Source of the DNA: DAOUBF01 sp034432795 | GTDB lineage: Bacteria > Chloroflexota > Anaerolineae > DSLN01 | Direction of reading: 5' to 3' | Assembly: GCA_034432795.1 (NCBI GenBank) | Contig: DAOUBF010000078.1 | Location: 1 to 64,000 of the forward strand | DNA: 64,000 nucleotides | In this document: positions 50,354 through 59,117 of the stretch, one piece after another | Numbering within the stretch: position 1 is the stretch's first letter | Layout of the letters: each line of letters opens with the position of its first letter | The notes under the pieces: model-generated | The model's database searches: none | The model's input: the letters and a program-made list of their open reading frames with translations, nothing else | Told to the model about the DNA's origin: nothing | Made by a program: the position numbers and the translations under genes

Positions 50354-51919
50354 TCAGGCCAGGGGCAACTCCATCACAAAGCGGCTGCCCTGCCCTGGCG
50401 CGCTCTCCACCTTCACGCGCCCGTGATGCGCCTGCACAATGCTGTGGACGATGGCCAGGCCCAGGCCGCTCCCCTCTGTCCTGGCGTGCCTGCCACGATA
50501 GAAGCGCTCAAAAATGTGCGGCTGGTCGGCAGGGTCAATCCCAGGGCCATTATCCTGCACCCACCAGCGGGCCATCGCCCCATCCACCTCGGCCCCGACC
50601 TCAACGCGCCCCCCAGGGGGCGTGAACTTGAGCGCGTTGTCAATCAGGTTAGAGAGGGCGATCTCCAGCCGGGCGCGGTCACACTGCACCTCATAGGGGT
50701 CGGCGGGCAATTGCAGGCTGAGTTCAACCCCCTTCTCCTGGGCCAGCGGCCTGAAGGCGGAGGCCGCCGCGTTGGTGATGTCGCGCACATCGTGCCGGGC
50801 CAGGTCCAGCGCCGCCAGGCCCGCCTCCAGCCGCGAGAGGTCCAGCAGGTTCTGCGTGATCCACTCCAGGCGGGAGACCTGCTTCTGGCTCTCGGCCAGG
50901 AACTCGCTGCGGGCCGCCGGGTCCTCCGCCGCCGGCCCCTGCACCAGGTCAAGGAAGTTCTGCAAGGCGGTGATGGGCGTGCGCAATTCGTGCGAGGCAT
51001 CAGCGATGAAGCGGCGCAGCGCGTCGCGTTCGGCGGAGAGTTGGGCGAAGCTGGCCTCCAGATGGGCGGCCATCTGGTTGAACTGCCGGGCAAGCTGGCC
51101 GATCTCGTCCTCGCCGTGTACCGGCGCACGGGTGGACAGGTCGCCACCAGCCATGCGCGTCGTCGCCGCCATCAGGCTGTTCAAAGGCGCGGTCAGGCCA
51201 CGCGCCACCACCAGGCCCACAATGGCCGCGATCAGGGCCGTGCCCAGGCCGGCATAAACGAAAGCCCGCCGCGTCGTCGCCAGCGCCTCCGCGCCGAGGT
51301 CCGGGCTGTCGCTCAGCTCCACGTAACCGATCACGCCCAGGTCGTTGCTCACCGGCACAGTGACAACGTGCGCCGAACGCTGAATCACCTCAGGCGTGGG
51401 CACAGCGGCCTCTCTGGGGTCACCCTGCTCATCGTCCACAAACAGCAGGCGGCTACCCCACGCGCCTTCAATGCGCCAGACAGTGATATAGCCGTGGTTA
51501 CGAGCCCCCCACCAGGCGGGCTTCCCCAGAAGCATGAAGGGCGGAGCGGATGAGGTCGCCTCACCATTCTGGACCAGCCCCTCGCCTGAGCCAACCAGGG
51601 CCATCTCGCCCCCCTGCTGGCGCGGGCCGGAGTCGGCGATCACCTGCTGCCGGGCGTCCAGGATGCGCACGCGGGCGTTGCCCAGGAACGCCGTCACCTG
51701 CGCCAGCCGTGCCAGTTCCAGCGGGCGCGGCGCCGGCCACAGCCAGCGCTCCGCCTGCCGCGCCACCGCCTCGGCATTGGCCTGAAGGGAGGCGATTTCA
51801 CGCTGTCTGACGGATTGCCTGACCAGGGAGAGCGTCAGTACACCCACCAGACCCACTGCAAGCAGCGTTAATAACACGTAACTGGCGACTAAGCGCCAGC
51901 GAATGGAGCGAAACAGCAT
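50354..51919 (-). CDS. Sensor histidine kinase (HAMP, HisKA, HATPase)
   Basis: A 521-residue membrane kinase. Transmembrane helices are at about residues 10-30 and 222-242, enclosing a sensor of about 190 residues; a HAMP linker follows (LTAPLNSLMAATTRMAGGDLS), then HisKA with FIADASHELRTPITAL and HATPase blocks NLIDNALKFTPPGG, DNGPGIDP and GSGLGLAIV. It is the third gene of an OmpR regulator-PDZ-kinase operon and should phosphorylate that regulator. The sensed signal is unknown. Confidence 0.95.
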   Translation of the reverse strand: MLFRSIRWRLVASYVLLTLLAVGLVGVLTLSLVRQSVRQREIASLQANAEAVARQAERWLWPAPRPLELARLAQVTAFLGNARVRILDARQQVIADSGPRQQGGEMALVGSGEGLVQNGEATSSAPPFMLLGKPAWWGARNHGYITVWRIEGAWGSRLLFVDDEQGDPREAAVPTPEVIQRSAHVVTVPVSNDLGVIGYVELSDSPDLGAEALATTRRAFVYAGLGTALIAAIVGLVVARGLTAPLNSLMAATTRMAGGDLSTRAPVHGEDEIGQLARQFNQMAAHLEASFAQLSAERDALRRFIADASHELRTPITALQNFLDLVQGPAAEDPAARSEFLAESQKQVSRLEWITQNLLDLSRLEAGLAALDLARHDVRDITNAAASAFRPLAQEKGVELSLQLPADPYEVQCDRARLEIALSNLIDNALKFTPPGGRVEVGAEVDGAMARWWVQDNGPGIDPADQPHIFERFYRGRHARTEGSGLGLAIVHSIVQAHHGRVKVESAPGQGSRFVMELPLA

Positions 51920-51933
51920 CCCCGTCTCCCTAA

Positions 51934-51987
51934 ACGACGATAGACGATAGACCCCGTCTACCGTCCGTCGTCCATCGTCTATCGTCC
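51934..51987. repeat. GACGATAG/CTATCGTC repeat (family B)
   Basis: AACGACGATAGACGATAGAC and CCGTCGTCCATCGTCTATCG form an extended imperfect hairpin between the PDZ and kinase genes. Confidence 0.7.
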
Positions 51988-52032
51988 TCGCGCTGCCCTC
52001 GCTTCAGGCCCCTATCGCTTACCAACCCCAAC

Positions 52033-53178
52033 CTATGTCTCATTACCCGGTACAGAAGGCGCCACCTGTCCAGGGACACTGAAGCGGAAAGGCCCAAAGC
52101 GGAACACGCCGCCCCTGCCCCACATCCACCCGCGGAAGGCCGGGCCATGGGTGGAGATGCCCAGGTAGGCTTTGCTGGCGTCGTCGGGCCGGCCAGCCAG
52201 GGTGACCTGGATGTCCAGCGTCTGCCCATCGGCGGGGCGGTACACCTTAAGCGTGATCTGATCGCCGGGCTTGTGCGCGGCAATGGCATTGGACAGGGCG
52301 CGCGGGGTAGCGACGACCTGACCATCCACCTCGGTGATCACATCGCCCACCTGCACGCCCGCCCTTGCTGCCGGGCTATCGTCCGCGACCGAAACGACCA
52401 GGACGCCCTGATTGACGCCTTCGGGCAGGGGGATGAACTTCGGCCAGCCGAAGGGCACATAGCTCACACCGAGATAGGCCTTGCCGTCCTTATCCCCCAG
52501 CGTCACGGTCACATCACGCTCGCCTTCGCCGGGCCGGGCCACGCGCAGCGTCACCGTGTCACCGGGCTTGTGTGCGCTCAGCAGTGTGGCCAGCGTGTTG
52601 GTGGCGTCCACCGTCTTGCCATCCACCGCGAGAATGCGGTCACCCACCTGCAACCCGGCCTCGGCTGCCGGGCTGCCCTCAGCTACACTGGTGATCAGGG
52701 CACCAGGCCCCCGGCCGGTAAAGCCCAGCCAGAACCGCCCCGGACGGCCAGCGCACACCTCAATGCCCAGGTAGGGCCGGCCATTCTTCTCGCCCAGGGT
52801 CGCGGTGAGCGTCCGCTCCACCCCGCCGCGCGTGATGGTGAGCGTGACCTGATCGCCGGCCTTGAGGTTCGCCAGCGCATTGACCAGGTCCTTATACGAG
52901 TTCACGGCGGTGTCGTTGATCTTGAGCAGAATGTCGCCGCGCTGCAGCCCGGCCTGGGCCGCCGGGCTATCCGCCGCGATCTGAGTGATGACAATGCCCG
53001 CCTCGCTGGTGCTCTGGGGGGCAGCAGGGGTAGCGGTGGCCTGCTGCACGGGCGCGGCGCTCGCCTGGCTCGCCTGACGCGCGGCATAAGCCGCTCCAAC
53101 CACGCCAACCGCGATCAGGCCCAAGACAAATACCAATACAACCCCGATCCCGATCCACTTCAAGACATTCCGGTTCAT
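52033..53178 (-). CDS. Membrane-anchored protein with three PDZ domains
   Basis: A 381-residue protein: an N-terminal membrane anchor (WIGIGVVLVFVLGLIAVGVVGAAYAA), a low-complexity linker, and three PDZ domains (about 60-150, 155-245 and 250-340), each with the DSPAAQAGLQRGDILLKI or GSPAAEAGLQVGDRILAV type of block. No serine-protease domain is attached, so it is not HtrA. PDZ-only proteins act as scaffolds or regulators of membrane proteases. It lies between the regulator and kinase genes and probably modulates that signalling system at the cell surface. Confidence 0.9.
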   Translation of the reverse strand: MNRNVLKWIGIGVVLVFVLGLIAVGVVGAAYAARQASQASAAPVQQATATPAAPQSTSEAGIVITQIAADSPAAQAGLQRGDILLKINDTAVNSYKDLVNALANLKAGDQVTLTITRGGVERTLTATLGEKNGRPYLGIEVCAGRPGRFWLGFTGRGPGALITSVAEGSPAAEAGLQVGDRILAVDGKTVDATNTLATLLSAHKPGDTVTLRVARPGEGERDVTVTLGDKDGKAYLGVSYVPFGWPKFIPLPEGVNQGVLVVSVADDSPAARAGVQVGDVITEVDGQVVATPRALSNAIAAHKPGDQITLKVYRPADGQTLDIQVTLAGRPDDASKAYLGISTHGPAFRGWMWGRGGVFRFGPFRFSVPGQVAPSVPGNET

Positions 53179-53270
53179 GGAAATAACCTCCTGTCGTCGC
53201 AGTGTTACACCGCTTAATATACTCCAGGAAGTTTACGACCGCGTTACGATTCGGTTAAGGTTTCGCAACA

Positions 53271-53969
53271 CTACGGCTCAAATTTGTAGCCCACCCCGCG
53301 CACGGTCACCAGCCAGCGCGGGTTGGTGGGGTCATCCTCCAGCTTCTCGCGCAGGTGGCGGATGTGCACGTCCACCGTGCGCTCGCTGCCGATGTCGCTG
53401 TCATAGCCCCAGATGGTCTCAATGAGTTCGGCGCGGCTGAAGGGGCGCTGGGGGTTGCTCACCAGATAGCGCAGCAGTCGGAACTCGGTGGGCGTCAACT
53501 CCACCGGTTTGCCCCCGCGCCTGACCTGCAACCGTTCCAGGTCCAGCTCAATGTCGCCGAAGCGCAACCGCCCGCCCTTGATCGGCGCGGCCAGTTCACC
53601 ATAGGCCCGGCGCAGGAGCGCGCGGATGCGAGCGATCAGTTCGCGCAGGCGATAGGGTTTGACCACGTAATCATCGGCGCCCAACTCCAACCCCATGACG
53701 CGGTCCAGTTCCTCATCACGCGCCGTCAGGATCAGGATAGGCTGGCGCAGCCCCTCGGCCCGCAGTTGGCGGCATACGTCAAAGCCGCTCATATCCGGCA
53801 GGCGGATGTCCAGCAGGATCAGGTGGGGGTCGCGGCTGCGGGCCAGCGCCAGCGCCTTCTCACCCGTCTCGGCGCGCAGCACGTGAAAGCCCTCGCTGGT
53901 CAGGCCATATTCCAGGCCGCGCGCCACCGCTGGCTCATCTTCCACGATCAGAATGCGTTCGCCCGTCAT
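53271..53969 (-). CDS. OmpR/PhoB-type response regulator
   Basis: A 232-residue regulator: receiver domain (RILIVEDEPAVARGL, phospho-aspartate in LILLDIRLPDMSG, lysine in DYVVKPYRLREL) and winged-helix DNA-binding domain (LRFGDIELDLERLQV, ELTPTEFRLLRYL, RTVDVHIRHLREKLEDD). ATG 53969 has GGAGGGGAG upstream. It is the first gene of the regulator-PDZ-kinase operon. Confidence 0.95.
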   Translation of the reverse strand: MTGERILIVEDEPAVARGLEYGLTSEGFHVLRAETGEKALALARSRDPHLILLDIRLPDMSGFDVCRQLRAEGLRQPILILTARDEELDRVMGLELGADDYVVKPYRLRELIARIRALLRRAYGELAAPIKGGRLRFGDIELDLERLQVRRGGKPVELTPTEFRLLRYLVSNPQRPFSRAELIETIWGYDSDIGSERTVDVHIRHLREKLEDDPTNPRWLVTVRGVGYKFEP

Positions 53970-54072
53970 CTCCCCTCCTCCGGTAATTCTACGCATCTCG
54001 TGCCGGGTGGCAAAGAGGACGGGGGTCGCGCGCCAGGGGCATAGTGGGGTCGGGCGCCCCTATTGCTCATCT

Positions 54073-54164
54073 CACCCCCCTCCCTGCCCCTCCCCTATCC
54101 AGGGGGAGGGAATAGGCGCAACCCCCTCCCCCCTCTGCGGGGGAGGGTTGGGGTGGGGGGTACC
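54073..54164. repeat. G-rich palindromic repeat (family A), double copy
   Basis: CACCCCCCTCCCTGCCCCTC and GGGGGAGGGAA, then CCCCCTCCCCCCTCTGCGGG and GGAGGGTTGGGGTGGGGGG. It fills most of the space upstream of the OmpR-type gene. Confidence 0.7.
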
Positions 54165-54365
54165 TCGCACGCGGCCCCCTTATCGGTCGCGCTGCGCCTG
54201 TGGCCTTGTTGCGCACCCTGATCCGGCAGGCGGGCGGCGGCGCTCCACCCAATGGGAACCCACGTGGGCAACATCCTGAATAAGCTGGGCTTTACCTCGC
54301 CTGGGCGCCGGCTCTGGCCCTGGGCAGCGTGCCAACCTTGTAGTTTGGGTGTAAAATAGGCCGAA

Positions 54366-54623
54366 ATGGACCGCTATCTGATTGAATCGCCACATGAAGC
54401 CAAAGACTGCGCGCGCATACTCCGGCAGGTCACAGCCATGGGCTACCTCCTCAACTTTGACTGGGGCTGTAAGGCGGGCGTCCACTGCGGCTGGGCCATC
54501 GTTGAGGCAGAAGACGAGGCCCAGGCACGCCTGGCTGTGCCGCTGCTGGTCCGCGCTCAGGCGCGCATCGTCAAACTGAGCAGGTTCAGCCCGGAGGAAG
54601 TGGAGGCGCTTCACGGGGAATAG
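54366..54623 (+). CDS. Small conserved-type hypothetical protein
   Basis: An 85-residue protein (MDRYLIESPHEAKDCARIL... FDWGCKAGVHCGWAIVEAEDEAQARLAV... VKLSRFSPEEVEALH). The FDWGCxxGVHxGWAIVEA block looks conserved and the whole reads as a small ferredoxin-like alpha/beta domain. I know no function for it. It leads a three-gene + strand group with the PIG-L and DUF2007 genes. Confidence 0.65.
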   Translation: MDRYLIESPHEAKDCARILRQVTAMGYLLNFDWGCKAGVHCGWAIVEAEDEAQARLAVPLLVRAQARIVKLSRFSPEEVEALHGE

Positions 54624-54669
54624 CACCATCATGCCCGTGCGCCAGCCACCTCATGAAAGGGCATAACAC

Positions 54670-55479
54670 ATGATGGAGCCATTGAGACTCCTGTGCGTGC
54701 TCGCCCACCCCGACGATGAATCGCTGGGCGTGGGCGGCACGCTGGCGAAATATGCTGCGGAGGGCGTGGAAACTTACCTTATCACCGCGACGCGCGGCGA
54801 GCGCGGCTGGTGGGGCGACGAACAGGAGTATCCCGGGCTGGAGGCACTGGGCCGGATTCGCGAGCAGGAACTCCTTGCCGCCGCGCAGGTCCTGCGCCTC
54901 CGTGAAGTGCACTTCCTCGGCTACATAGATGGCGAGTTGGACCAGGCCAACCCGACGGAGGCCATCGCCAAGATCGTCGGGCATCTGCGGCGCCTTAAGC
55001 CCCATGTGGTGATCACTTTTGACCCCTTTGGCGGCTATGGCCACCCCGACCACATCGCCATCTCCCAGTTCACCACCGCCGCTGTCGTCGCCGCCGCCGA
55101 CCCCGACTATATCTACACCGATGAATTCGCCCCCCACCGCGTGGCCAAGCTCTACTACATGGCTTTCACGCACGACGTGCACACAATGTACCGGTCCATC
55201 TTCGGCGACCTGGTCATGCACGTTGACGGGACAGAACGCCGCGCTGTCGGCTGGCCGGAGTGGGCCATCACCACCCGGATTGATACGAAAGCGCACTGGC
55301 GCCGGGCCTGGCAGGCGATCACTTGCCACAAAAGCCAACTGCCCGGCTACGCCGCCCTGGAGAACCTGCCGGAAGAGCAGCATAAGGGCCTGTGGGGCTG
55401 CCAGACCTACTACCGGGCCTATAGCACGGTCAACGGCGGGCGGCAGATAGAGGATGACCTGTTCGCGGGGCTGCGATAA
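54670..55479 (+). CDS. PIG-L family (LmbE-like) deacetylase
   Basis: A 269-residue zinc deacetylase of the PIG-L/LmbE family. Zinc ligands are in LAHPDDESLGVGG (residues 11-23) and YGHPDHIAIS near 120, and the THDVHTMY block lies near 170. The TRGERGWWG stretch is typical. Family members remove acetyl groups from GlcNAc-linked molecules such as bacillithiol precursors; the substrate here is not known. GGGCATAACAC before ATG gives only a weak ribosome-binding site. Confidence 0.9.
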   Translation: MMEPLRLLCVLAHPDDESLGVGGTLAKYAAEGVETYLITATRGERGWWGDEQEYPGLEALGRIREQELLAAAQVLRLREVHFLGYIDGELDQANPTEAIAKIVGHLRRLKPHVVITFDPFGGYGHPDHIAISQFTTAAVVAAADPDYIYTDEFAPHRVAKLYYMAFTHDVHTMYRSIFGDLVMHVDGTERRAVGWPEWAITTRIDTKAHWRRAWQAITCHKSQLPGYAALENLPEEQHKGLWGCQTYYRAYSTVNGGRQIEDDLFAGLR

Positions 55480-55494
55480 CGTTGGAGAGGGCAC

Positions 55495-55842
55495 ATGACC
55501 GATCAGGCATGGGAGAACACGTATAAGGGCGCCCGACAGGGCACACCCGCCCAGGCCAATGAGGGTGCAAACGCGACATCCCCCGGTGGGGCGGAGCCGA
55601 TCCGGTGGGTCCGGGTAGCGGTGGCATTAGGCCCGGCTCACGCGGAGATTCTGCGTGGTCGCCTGGAGGCGGAAGGCATCCCGGCGCGAGTGCTCCAGGA
55701 GCCTGCCGGGAGCGTCTATGGGCTGACGGTGGGCCTGCTGGGACAGATAGATGTCGTGGTGCCCCAGGAGTATGCGGCCCAGGCCCGCGATCTCCTGGCC
55801 AGCGAAACCGAAACGACCGATGAGGATGTGGGGGAAGAGTAG
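55495..55842 (+). CDS. DUF2007-type putative signalling protein
   Basis: A 115-residue protein with the DUF2007 pattern in its second half: VALGPAHAEILRGRLEAEGIPARV, then GLTVGLLGQIDVVVPQEYAAQARDLL. The first 35 residues are low complexity. The domain resembles a GlnB-like fold and is often called a putative signal-transducing protein without a proven function. It follows the PIG-L gene by 15 bp. Confidence 0.75.
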   Translation: MTDQAWENTYKGARQGTPAQANEGANATSPGGAEPIRWVRVAVALGPAHAEILRGRLEAEGIPARVLQEPAGSVYGLTVGLLGQIDVVVPQEYAAQARDLLASETETTDEDVGEE

Positions 55843-55864
55843 GACGTGAGGGCTTCGCGTTGAG

Positions 55865-56110
55865 TAAGGAGAGATATCCACCTTATCCATCTCAGTGTAT
55901 ATCATAAAGATAGTCACCGTCGTAGTGCTGGGGATATGTGGATAAGTGGCTTCCCTTCCCGTTGGCATACCGGCGCCCTCGCCTGGGCCTGTGGACGGGC
56001 TGTGGATGTGGACAGCCTGTCCACTTTTACCCACATAGAGCCGCCCAAGTTATCCACAGTTATCCACCGATACGCCGACTTATCCACAGTTTTTAACACG
56101 TTATCCACAG
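55865..56110. other. Cluster of DnaA boxes; candidate replication origin
   Basis: The consensus box TTATCCACA occurs at 56050-56058, 56080-56088 and 56101-56109, with its reverse complement at 55937-55945. Near-consensus boxes are TTACCCACA (56027-56035), TTATCCACC (56060-56068) and TGTGGATGT (56001-56009), and a weaker TTATCCATC lies at 55883. An AT-rich stretch (about 55895-55913: GTGTATATCATAAAGATAG) in this GC-rich region could be the unwinding element. No dnaA or dnaN is in the window. Confidence 0.6.
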
Positions 56111-56150
56111 CCAGGGGCGGGAAGCTCTGTGACGGCAGTCCCCGGCCTGG

Positions 56151-56627
56151 CTAGGGTCTTGCCAGTTCGTCCGGGAGGCCCAGCCGGCGCAACTCGTCCT
56201 CCAGCTTGAGCCGGGGGCGCTGCCGGTGGGCCAGGACAGGGGGCAGTTCCAGATTGAACGTGAGGATCTGGGCGTTGATCTTCTCCAGCGCGACCTGAAA
56301 GGCGGCCACCGCCTCGCGCCACTCGCCCTTTACCTGGGCCTTATCCGCGCCCGGCTGGGCCAGTGCCCACTCGCACCAATGATACGAACGCAACAGTGTC
56401 CGCCGTGCCAGGCGAATCTCGTCCACGATATGCTGCTCCAACTCCAGCCAGGCGGGGAGAAGGCCCTGGTCGTGCAACAGCCAGTGGGCCAGCGCCAGCG
56501 CCGGATCGGTGGCATCCTCTGGGTCAAGCTTGAGGGGCTTGCCCTTCCCTTCCAGGTGGTCAAACTTGCCCTCGGCCTGCGCCTGCCGGATTTGTTGTTC
56601 CACCCACCATTCCCAGTTGAATTCCAT
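56151..56627 (-). CDS. DUF1992 (DnaJ-homologue subfamily C-like) protein
   Basis: A 158-residue protein with the DUF1992 signature near its start: WWVEQQIRQAQAEGKFDHLEGKGKPL, then LLPAWLELEQHIVDEIRLARRTLL. The eukaryotic relatives are DNAJC28-like, but there is no J domain here. Function is unknown. It lies directly beside the DnaA-box cluster and is transcribed toward it. Confidence 0.85.
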   Translation of the reverse strand: MEFNWEWWVEQQIRQAQAEGKFDHLEGKGKPLKLDPEDATDPALALAHWLLHDQGLLPAWLELEQHIVDEIRLARRTLLRSYHWCEWALAQPGADKAQVKGEWREAVAAFQVALEKINAQILTFNLELPPVLAHRQRPRLKLEDELRRLGLPDELARP

Positions 56628-56802
56628 TTCACCCCGTGTTTGGGCCTGGAGCGCAGCCCGCTCCTTCTGTGATCTGCAAAGCAGTCAGCCCCCAGTTTGC
56701 CTCAAATTCGCGCCGAGGGCAAGTGGACGCGGATGTTGCCCCAGGGCTGGCGTACGATGGGAAAATGGGGGTGCATTTAATTTTGGGGCACCTGTCAGCG
56801 GT

Positions 56803-56885
56803 CACCCCCTCCCTGCCCCTCCCCCATCCAGGGGGAGGGAAGTTGCCCCCTCCCCCCTTGCGGGGGAGGGTTGGGGTGGGGGGGT
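56803..56885. repeat. G-rich palindromic repeat (family A), double copy
   Basis: CACCCCCTCCCTGCCCCTCC with GGGGGAGGG, then CCCCCTCCCCCCTTGCGGGG with GAGGGTTGGGGTGGGGGGG. Upstream of the SRP RNA promoter. Confidence 0.7.
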
Positions 56886-56938
56886 AACCCACCGGGTCAT
56901 CTGCCCCAAATCTGATATACACCCGGGAAATTGGCCAG

Positions 56939-56967
56939 TTGACAGATCCCCAAAGATCAAGTACGAT
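56939..56967 (+). promoter_or_regulatory. SRP RNA promoter
   Basis: TTGACA (56939-56944) and TACGAT (56962-56967) are 17 bp apart. Seven bases after the -10 box is 56974, exactly the first base of the closing stem of the SRP RNA. Confidence 0.7.
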
Positions 56968-56973
56968 ATACAT

Positions 56974-57242
56974 GGTCGTGCTTGGATGGGGTGCTAGGGG
57001 TGCCCTGTACCCGAAACCCTCTTTAGGCGGGATCGACTTCCCCTCGAGGGGTGGCGTCCCTGAGTTCGTCAAAGTTAAGTAGCGTGGAAGGCCGGGTCCC
57101 GCGCGGCAGGAGCCTTCAAACCCCGCCAGGTCCGGGAGGAAGCAACGGTAAGAAGTGTCTCCTGGGTGCCGCGGGAGTGCCTGGCCGGAGCTGGCTGGCG
57201 GCGACTGCTCGGGTGGCCCACTTCGACAGGGGGTGCACGACC
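56974..57242 (+). ncRNA. ffs: Signal recognition particle RNA, large bacterial type
   Basis: The RNA core of the signal recognition particle, bound by Ffh. The Alu-domain start GTGCTAGGGGTGCCCTGTAC resembles the Bacillus-type long SRP RNA, and the S-domain loop CAGGTCCGGGAGGAAGCAA (57127-57145) matches the highly conserved Ffh-binding hairpin. The ends close as GGTCGTGC (56974-56981) with GCACGACC (57235-57242), giving 269 nt, the usual length for the long form. It is not protein-coding; open frames across it are chance. The Alu domain implies the longer Gram-positive-like particle. Confidence 0.9.
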
Positions 57243-57256
57243 ATTCCCATTATCTT

Positions 57257-57328
57257 AGACGACAGACGATGGACGGCAGACGATCGCTCAGTGCGCCACC
57301 TGTCGCCGTAGTCTGTCGTCCATCGTCC
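57257..57328. repeat. GACGATGG repeat (family B) after the SRP RNA
   Basis: GACGACAGACGATGGACGG and CCGTAGTCTGTCGTCCATCG are inverted around about 30 bases. It separates the SRP RNA from the G5/3D gene and may help end the RNA transcript. Confidence 0.7.
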
Positions 57329-57337
57329 TGATGGCGA

Positions 57338-58801
57338 ATGGCCTTTAAAGCCTGGCGCGAGACCCTCCTCGGTCTGTTCGTCGCAGTTTCGCTCATCCTG
57401 GGCTACATGCGAACGTTGACCCCTGTCCGCCTGCATGTAGATGGCCGCGTGCGCGTGATCCACACCCATCAGACCACCGTTGAGGCAGTGCTGCGCGATG
57501 CCGGCATCCGGCTTATCCCCCCCGACCGCGTTGAGCCGCCCCCAGAAACGCGCCTGCAACGCAACATGGACATCTTCGTCGTGCGGGCACGCACGGTGAC
57601 GATTGAGGCCGATGGCCGCACCTGGGCCGTGCGCACACAGGAGGCCTCCGTAGAGGCGCTCCTGGCTCAACAGGGTATTCGCCTCCAGCCGGGCGACCGG
57701 CTGCTGGTGAATGGCCAGGAGTTGCCCCCCAGCCGCGCCCAGAGGGAGCAAAGGACGGTAAGCGCCGGGGGCCTGTATCGCGCTTCGCTCGCGCTTGAGG
57801 CCCAATCTCCACCTACCCATATCGCCGTTCTGCGCGCCGTCCCCCTGTATGTGGATGACAACGGGGCGCAGATGACCCTGAACACAACTGCCGCCACCGT
57901 CGGTGAGGCTCTGCACCAGGCCGGGATCACGCTCTACCTGGGCGATCATATTGCCCCTGCCCTCAATCGGCGCGTCACCGCCGGCCTGCACGTCCAAATC
58001 CGCCGCTCCCTGCCCATCACCGTGCAGGTGGATGGGCACCTGGTGCGCACGCGCACCTTCCGCGCCAGCGTGGGTGAGGTGTTAGGCGAGATCGGCATCT
58101 CGCTGGTGGGTCTGGATTATACCGTGCCGCCGCCGGACAGCCCGCTTGTGCCGGACATGACCATCCGCGTCGTCCGCGTCACCGAGGAGGAGATCACCGA
58201 GCAAGAACCTATCCCCTTCCGCTCCATCTGGCAGCCCTCCGCTGATCTGGAGATTGATACCACCAGCGTCCTCCAGGTTGGGCAACCCGGCGTGTTGCAA
58301 CGCCGCATCCGCATCCGCAGGGAGGATGGCCAGGAGGTGGCCCGCTGGGTGAACGAATGGGTGCTCAAGGAGCCGGTGACGCACATCAACGGCTACGGCA
58401 CCAAGATCGTCATCCGCACCCTGAATACACCGGAGGGGCCGGTGGAGTATTGGCGCGTGATCCGCATGTTAGCGACCTCTTATACGGAATCCACCGCTGG
58501 CAAGGCCCCCACTCACCCCAGCTACGGCATCACCTACACCGGCCTGCCCATGCGCTATGGGATCGTGGCTGTGGACCCGCGCATCATCAATTTGAACACC
58601 TGGGTGTATGTCCCCGGCTACGGCAGAGGCTACGCGGCCGATACTGGCGGCTGGATCAAGAATTACCGCATTGACCTGGGCTATGACGACGAGAACTTCA
58701 TCTCCTGGTACAGTTGGGTGGACGTGTATCTGCTGACGCCCGTGCCCGACCCCAGCCAGATCCGGTATGTCCTGCCCGGGTCGCCGGCGTATGGGCAGTA
58801 A
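57338..58801 (+). CDS. DUF348/G5/3D-domain cell-wall protein (YabE/Rpf-like)
   Basis: A 487-residue exported protein. After an N-terminal membrane segment (LLGLFVAVSLILGYM) come three to four DUF348 ubiquitin-like domains (VRLHVDGRVRVIHTHQTTVEAVL, VTIEADGRTWAVRTQEASVEALL, ITVQVDGHLVRTRTFRASVGEVL), a G5 domain (about 285-365) and a C-terminal 3D domain with AVDPRIINLNTWVYVPGYGRGYAADTGGWIKNYRIDLGYDD, whose three aspartates probably shape the active site. This layout matches YabE-type autolysins that trim peptidoglycan. No ribosome-binding site is clear, as a family B repeat precedes the start. Confidence 0.9.
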   Translation: MAFKAWRETLLGLFVAVSLILGYMRTLTPVRLHVDGRVRVIHTHQTTVEAVLRDAGIRLIPPDRVEPPPETRLQRNMDIFVVRARTVTIEADGRTWAVRTQEASVEALLAQQGIRLQPGDRLLVNGQELPPSRAQREQRTVSAGGLYRASLALEAQSPPTHIAVLRAVPLYVDDNGAQMTLNTTAATVGEALHQAGITLYLGDHIAPALNRRVTAGLHVQIRRSLPITVQVDGHLVRTRTFRASVGEVLGEIGISLVGLDYTVPPPDSPLVPDMTIRVVRVTEEEITEQEPIPFRSIWQPSADLEIDTTSVLQVGQPGVLQRRIRIRREDGQEVARWVNEWVLKEPVTHINGYGTKIVIRTLNTPEGPVEYWRVIRMLATSYTESTAGKAPTHPSYGITYTGLPMRYGIVAVDPRIINLNTWVYVPGYGRGYAADTGGWIKNYRIDLGYDDENFISWYSWVDVYLLTPVPDPSQIRYVLPGSPAYGQ

Positions 58802-58840
58802 TCCACTGCTCTACTCCGCTGCCCCGCATTTTACAGGTAT

Positions 58841-58878
58841 CCGTCTCTGGCCTGCTTGACAGGGTTGGTTTTGCCCAG
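58841..58878 (+). repeat. 38-bp direct repeat, left copy
   Basis: It matches 59080-59117 at 36 of 38 positions and includes TTGACA and TTGCCCAG. The two copies flank the 200-bp element at 58879-59079. Here the sequence after the spacer is CCTGTA, not a -10 box. Confidence 0.75.
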
Positions 58879-59079
58879 CCTGTAGGGCGGCTTTCCATAG
58901 CCGCCAAAGAGCGGCAGGTATAGACACCTGCCCTACGCCGGGGAGGGAAACCCCCGCCTACTCAGTGTCATCGCCTCGCCCGCTGGCCGCTGTGCCACGT
59001 TCATGCTCTGCTCTCTCCTGGTCTCGTTGTTCTCGTCGTGGCCAGCGTACCATATCTGCCCCGAATATGGAATACACCC
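58879..59079 (+). repeat. Dispersed element, copy 2 (shorter)
   Basis: About 200 bp homologous to 102-375, in the same orientation, lacking about 70 internal bases. It starts exactly where the -10 box stands in the intact promoter copy that follows. Confidence 0.75.
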
Positions 59080-59117
59080 CCGTCTCCGGCCTGCTTGACA
59101 GGGTTGGGTTTGCCCAG
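59080..59117 (+). repeat. 38-bp direct repeat, right copy
   Basis: Right copy of the repeat at 58841-58878. It supplies the -35 box and spacer of the promoter of the riboswitch operon. Confidence 0.75.

Noticed and set aside
57051..57311. An 86-codon + strand ORF across the SRP RNA
   Set aside because: It lies inside a well-supported structured RNA and shows no protein-like pattern.
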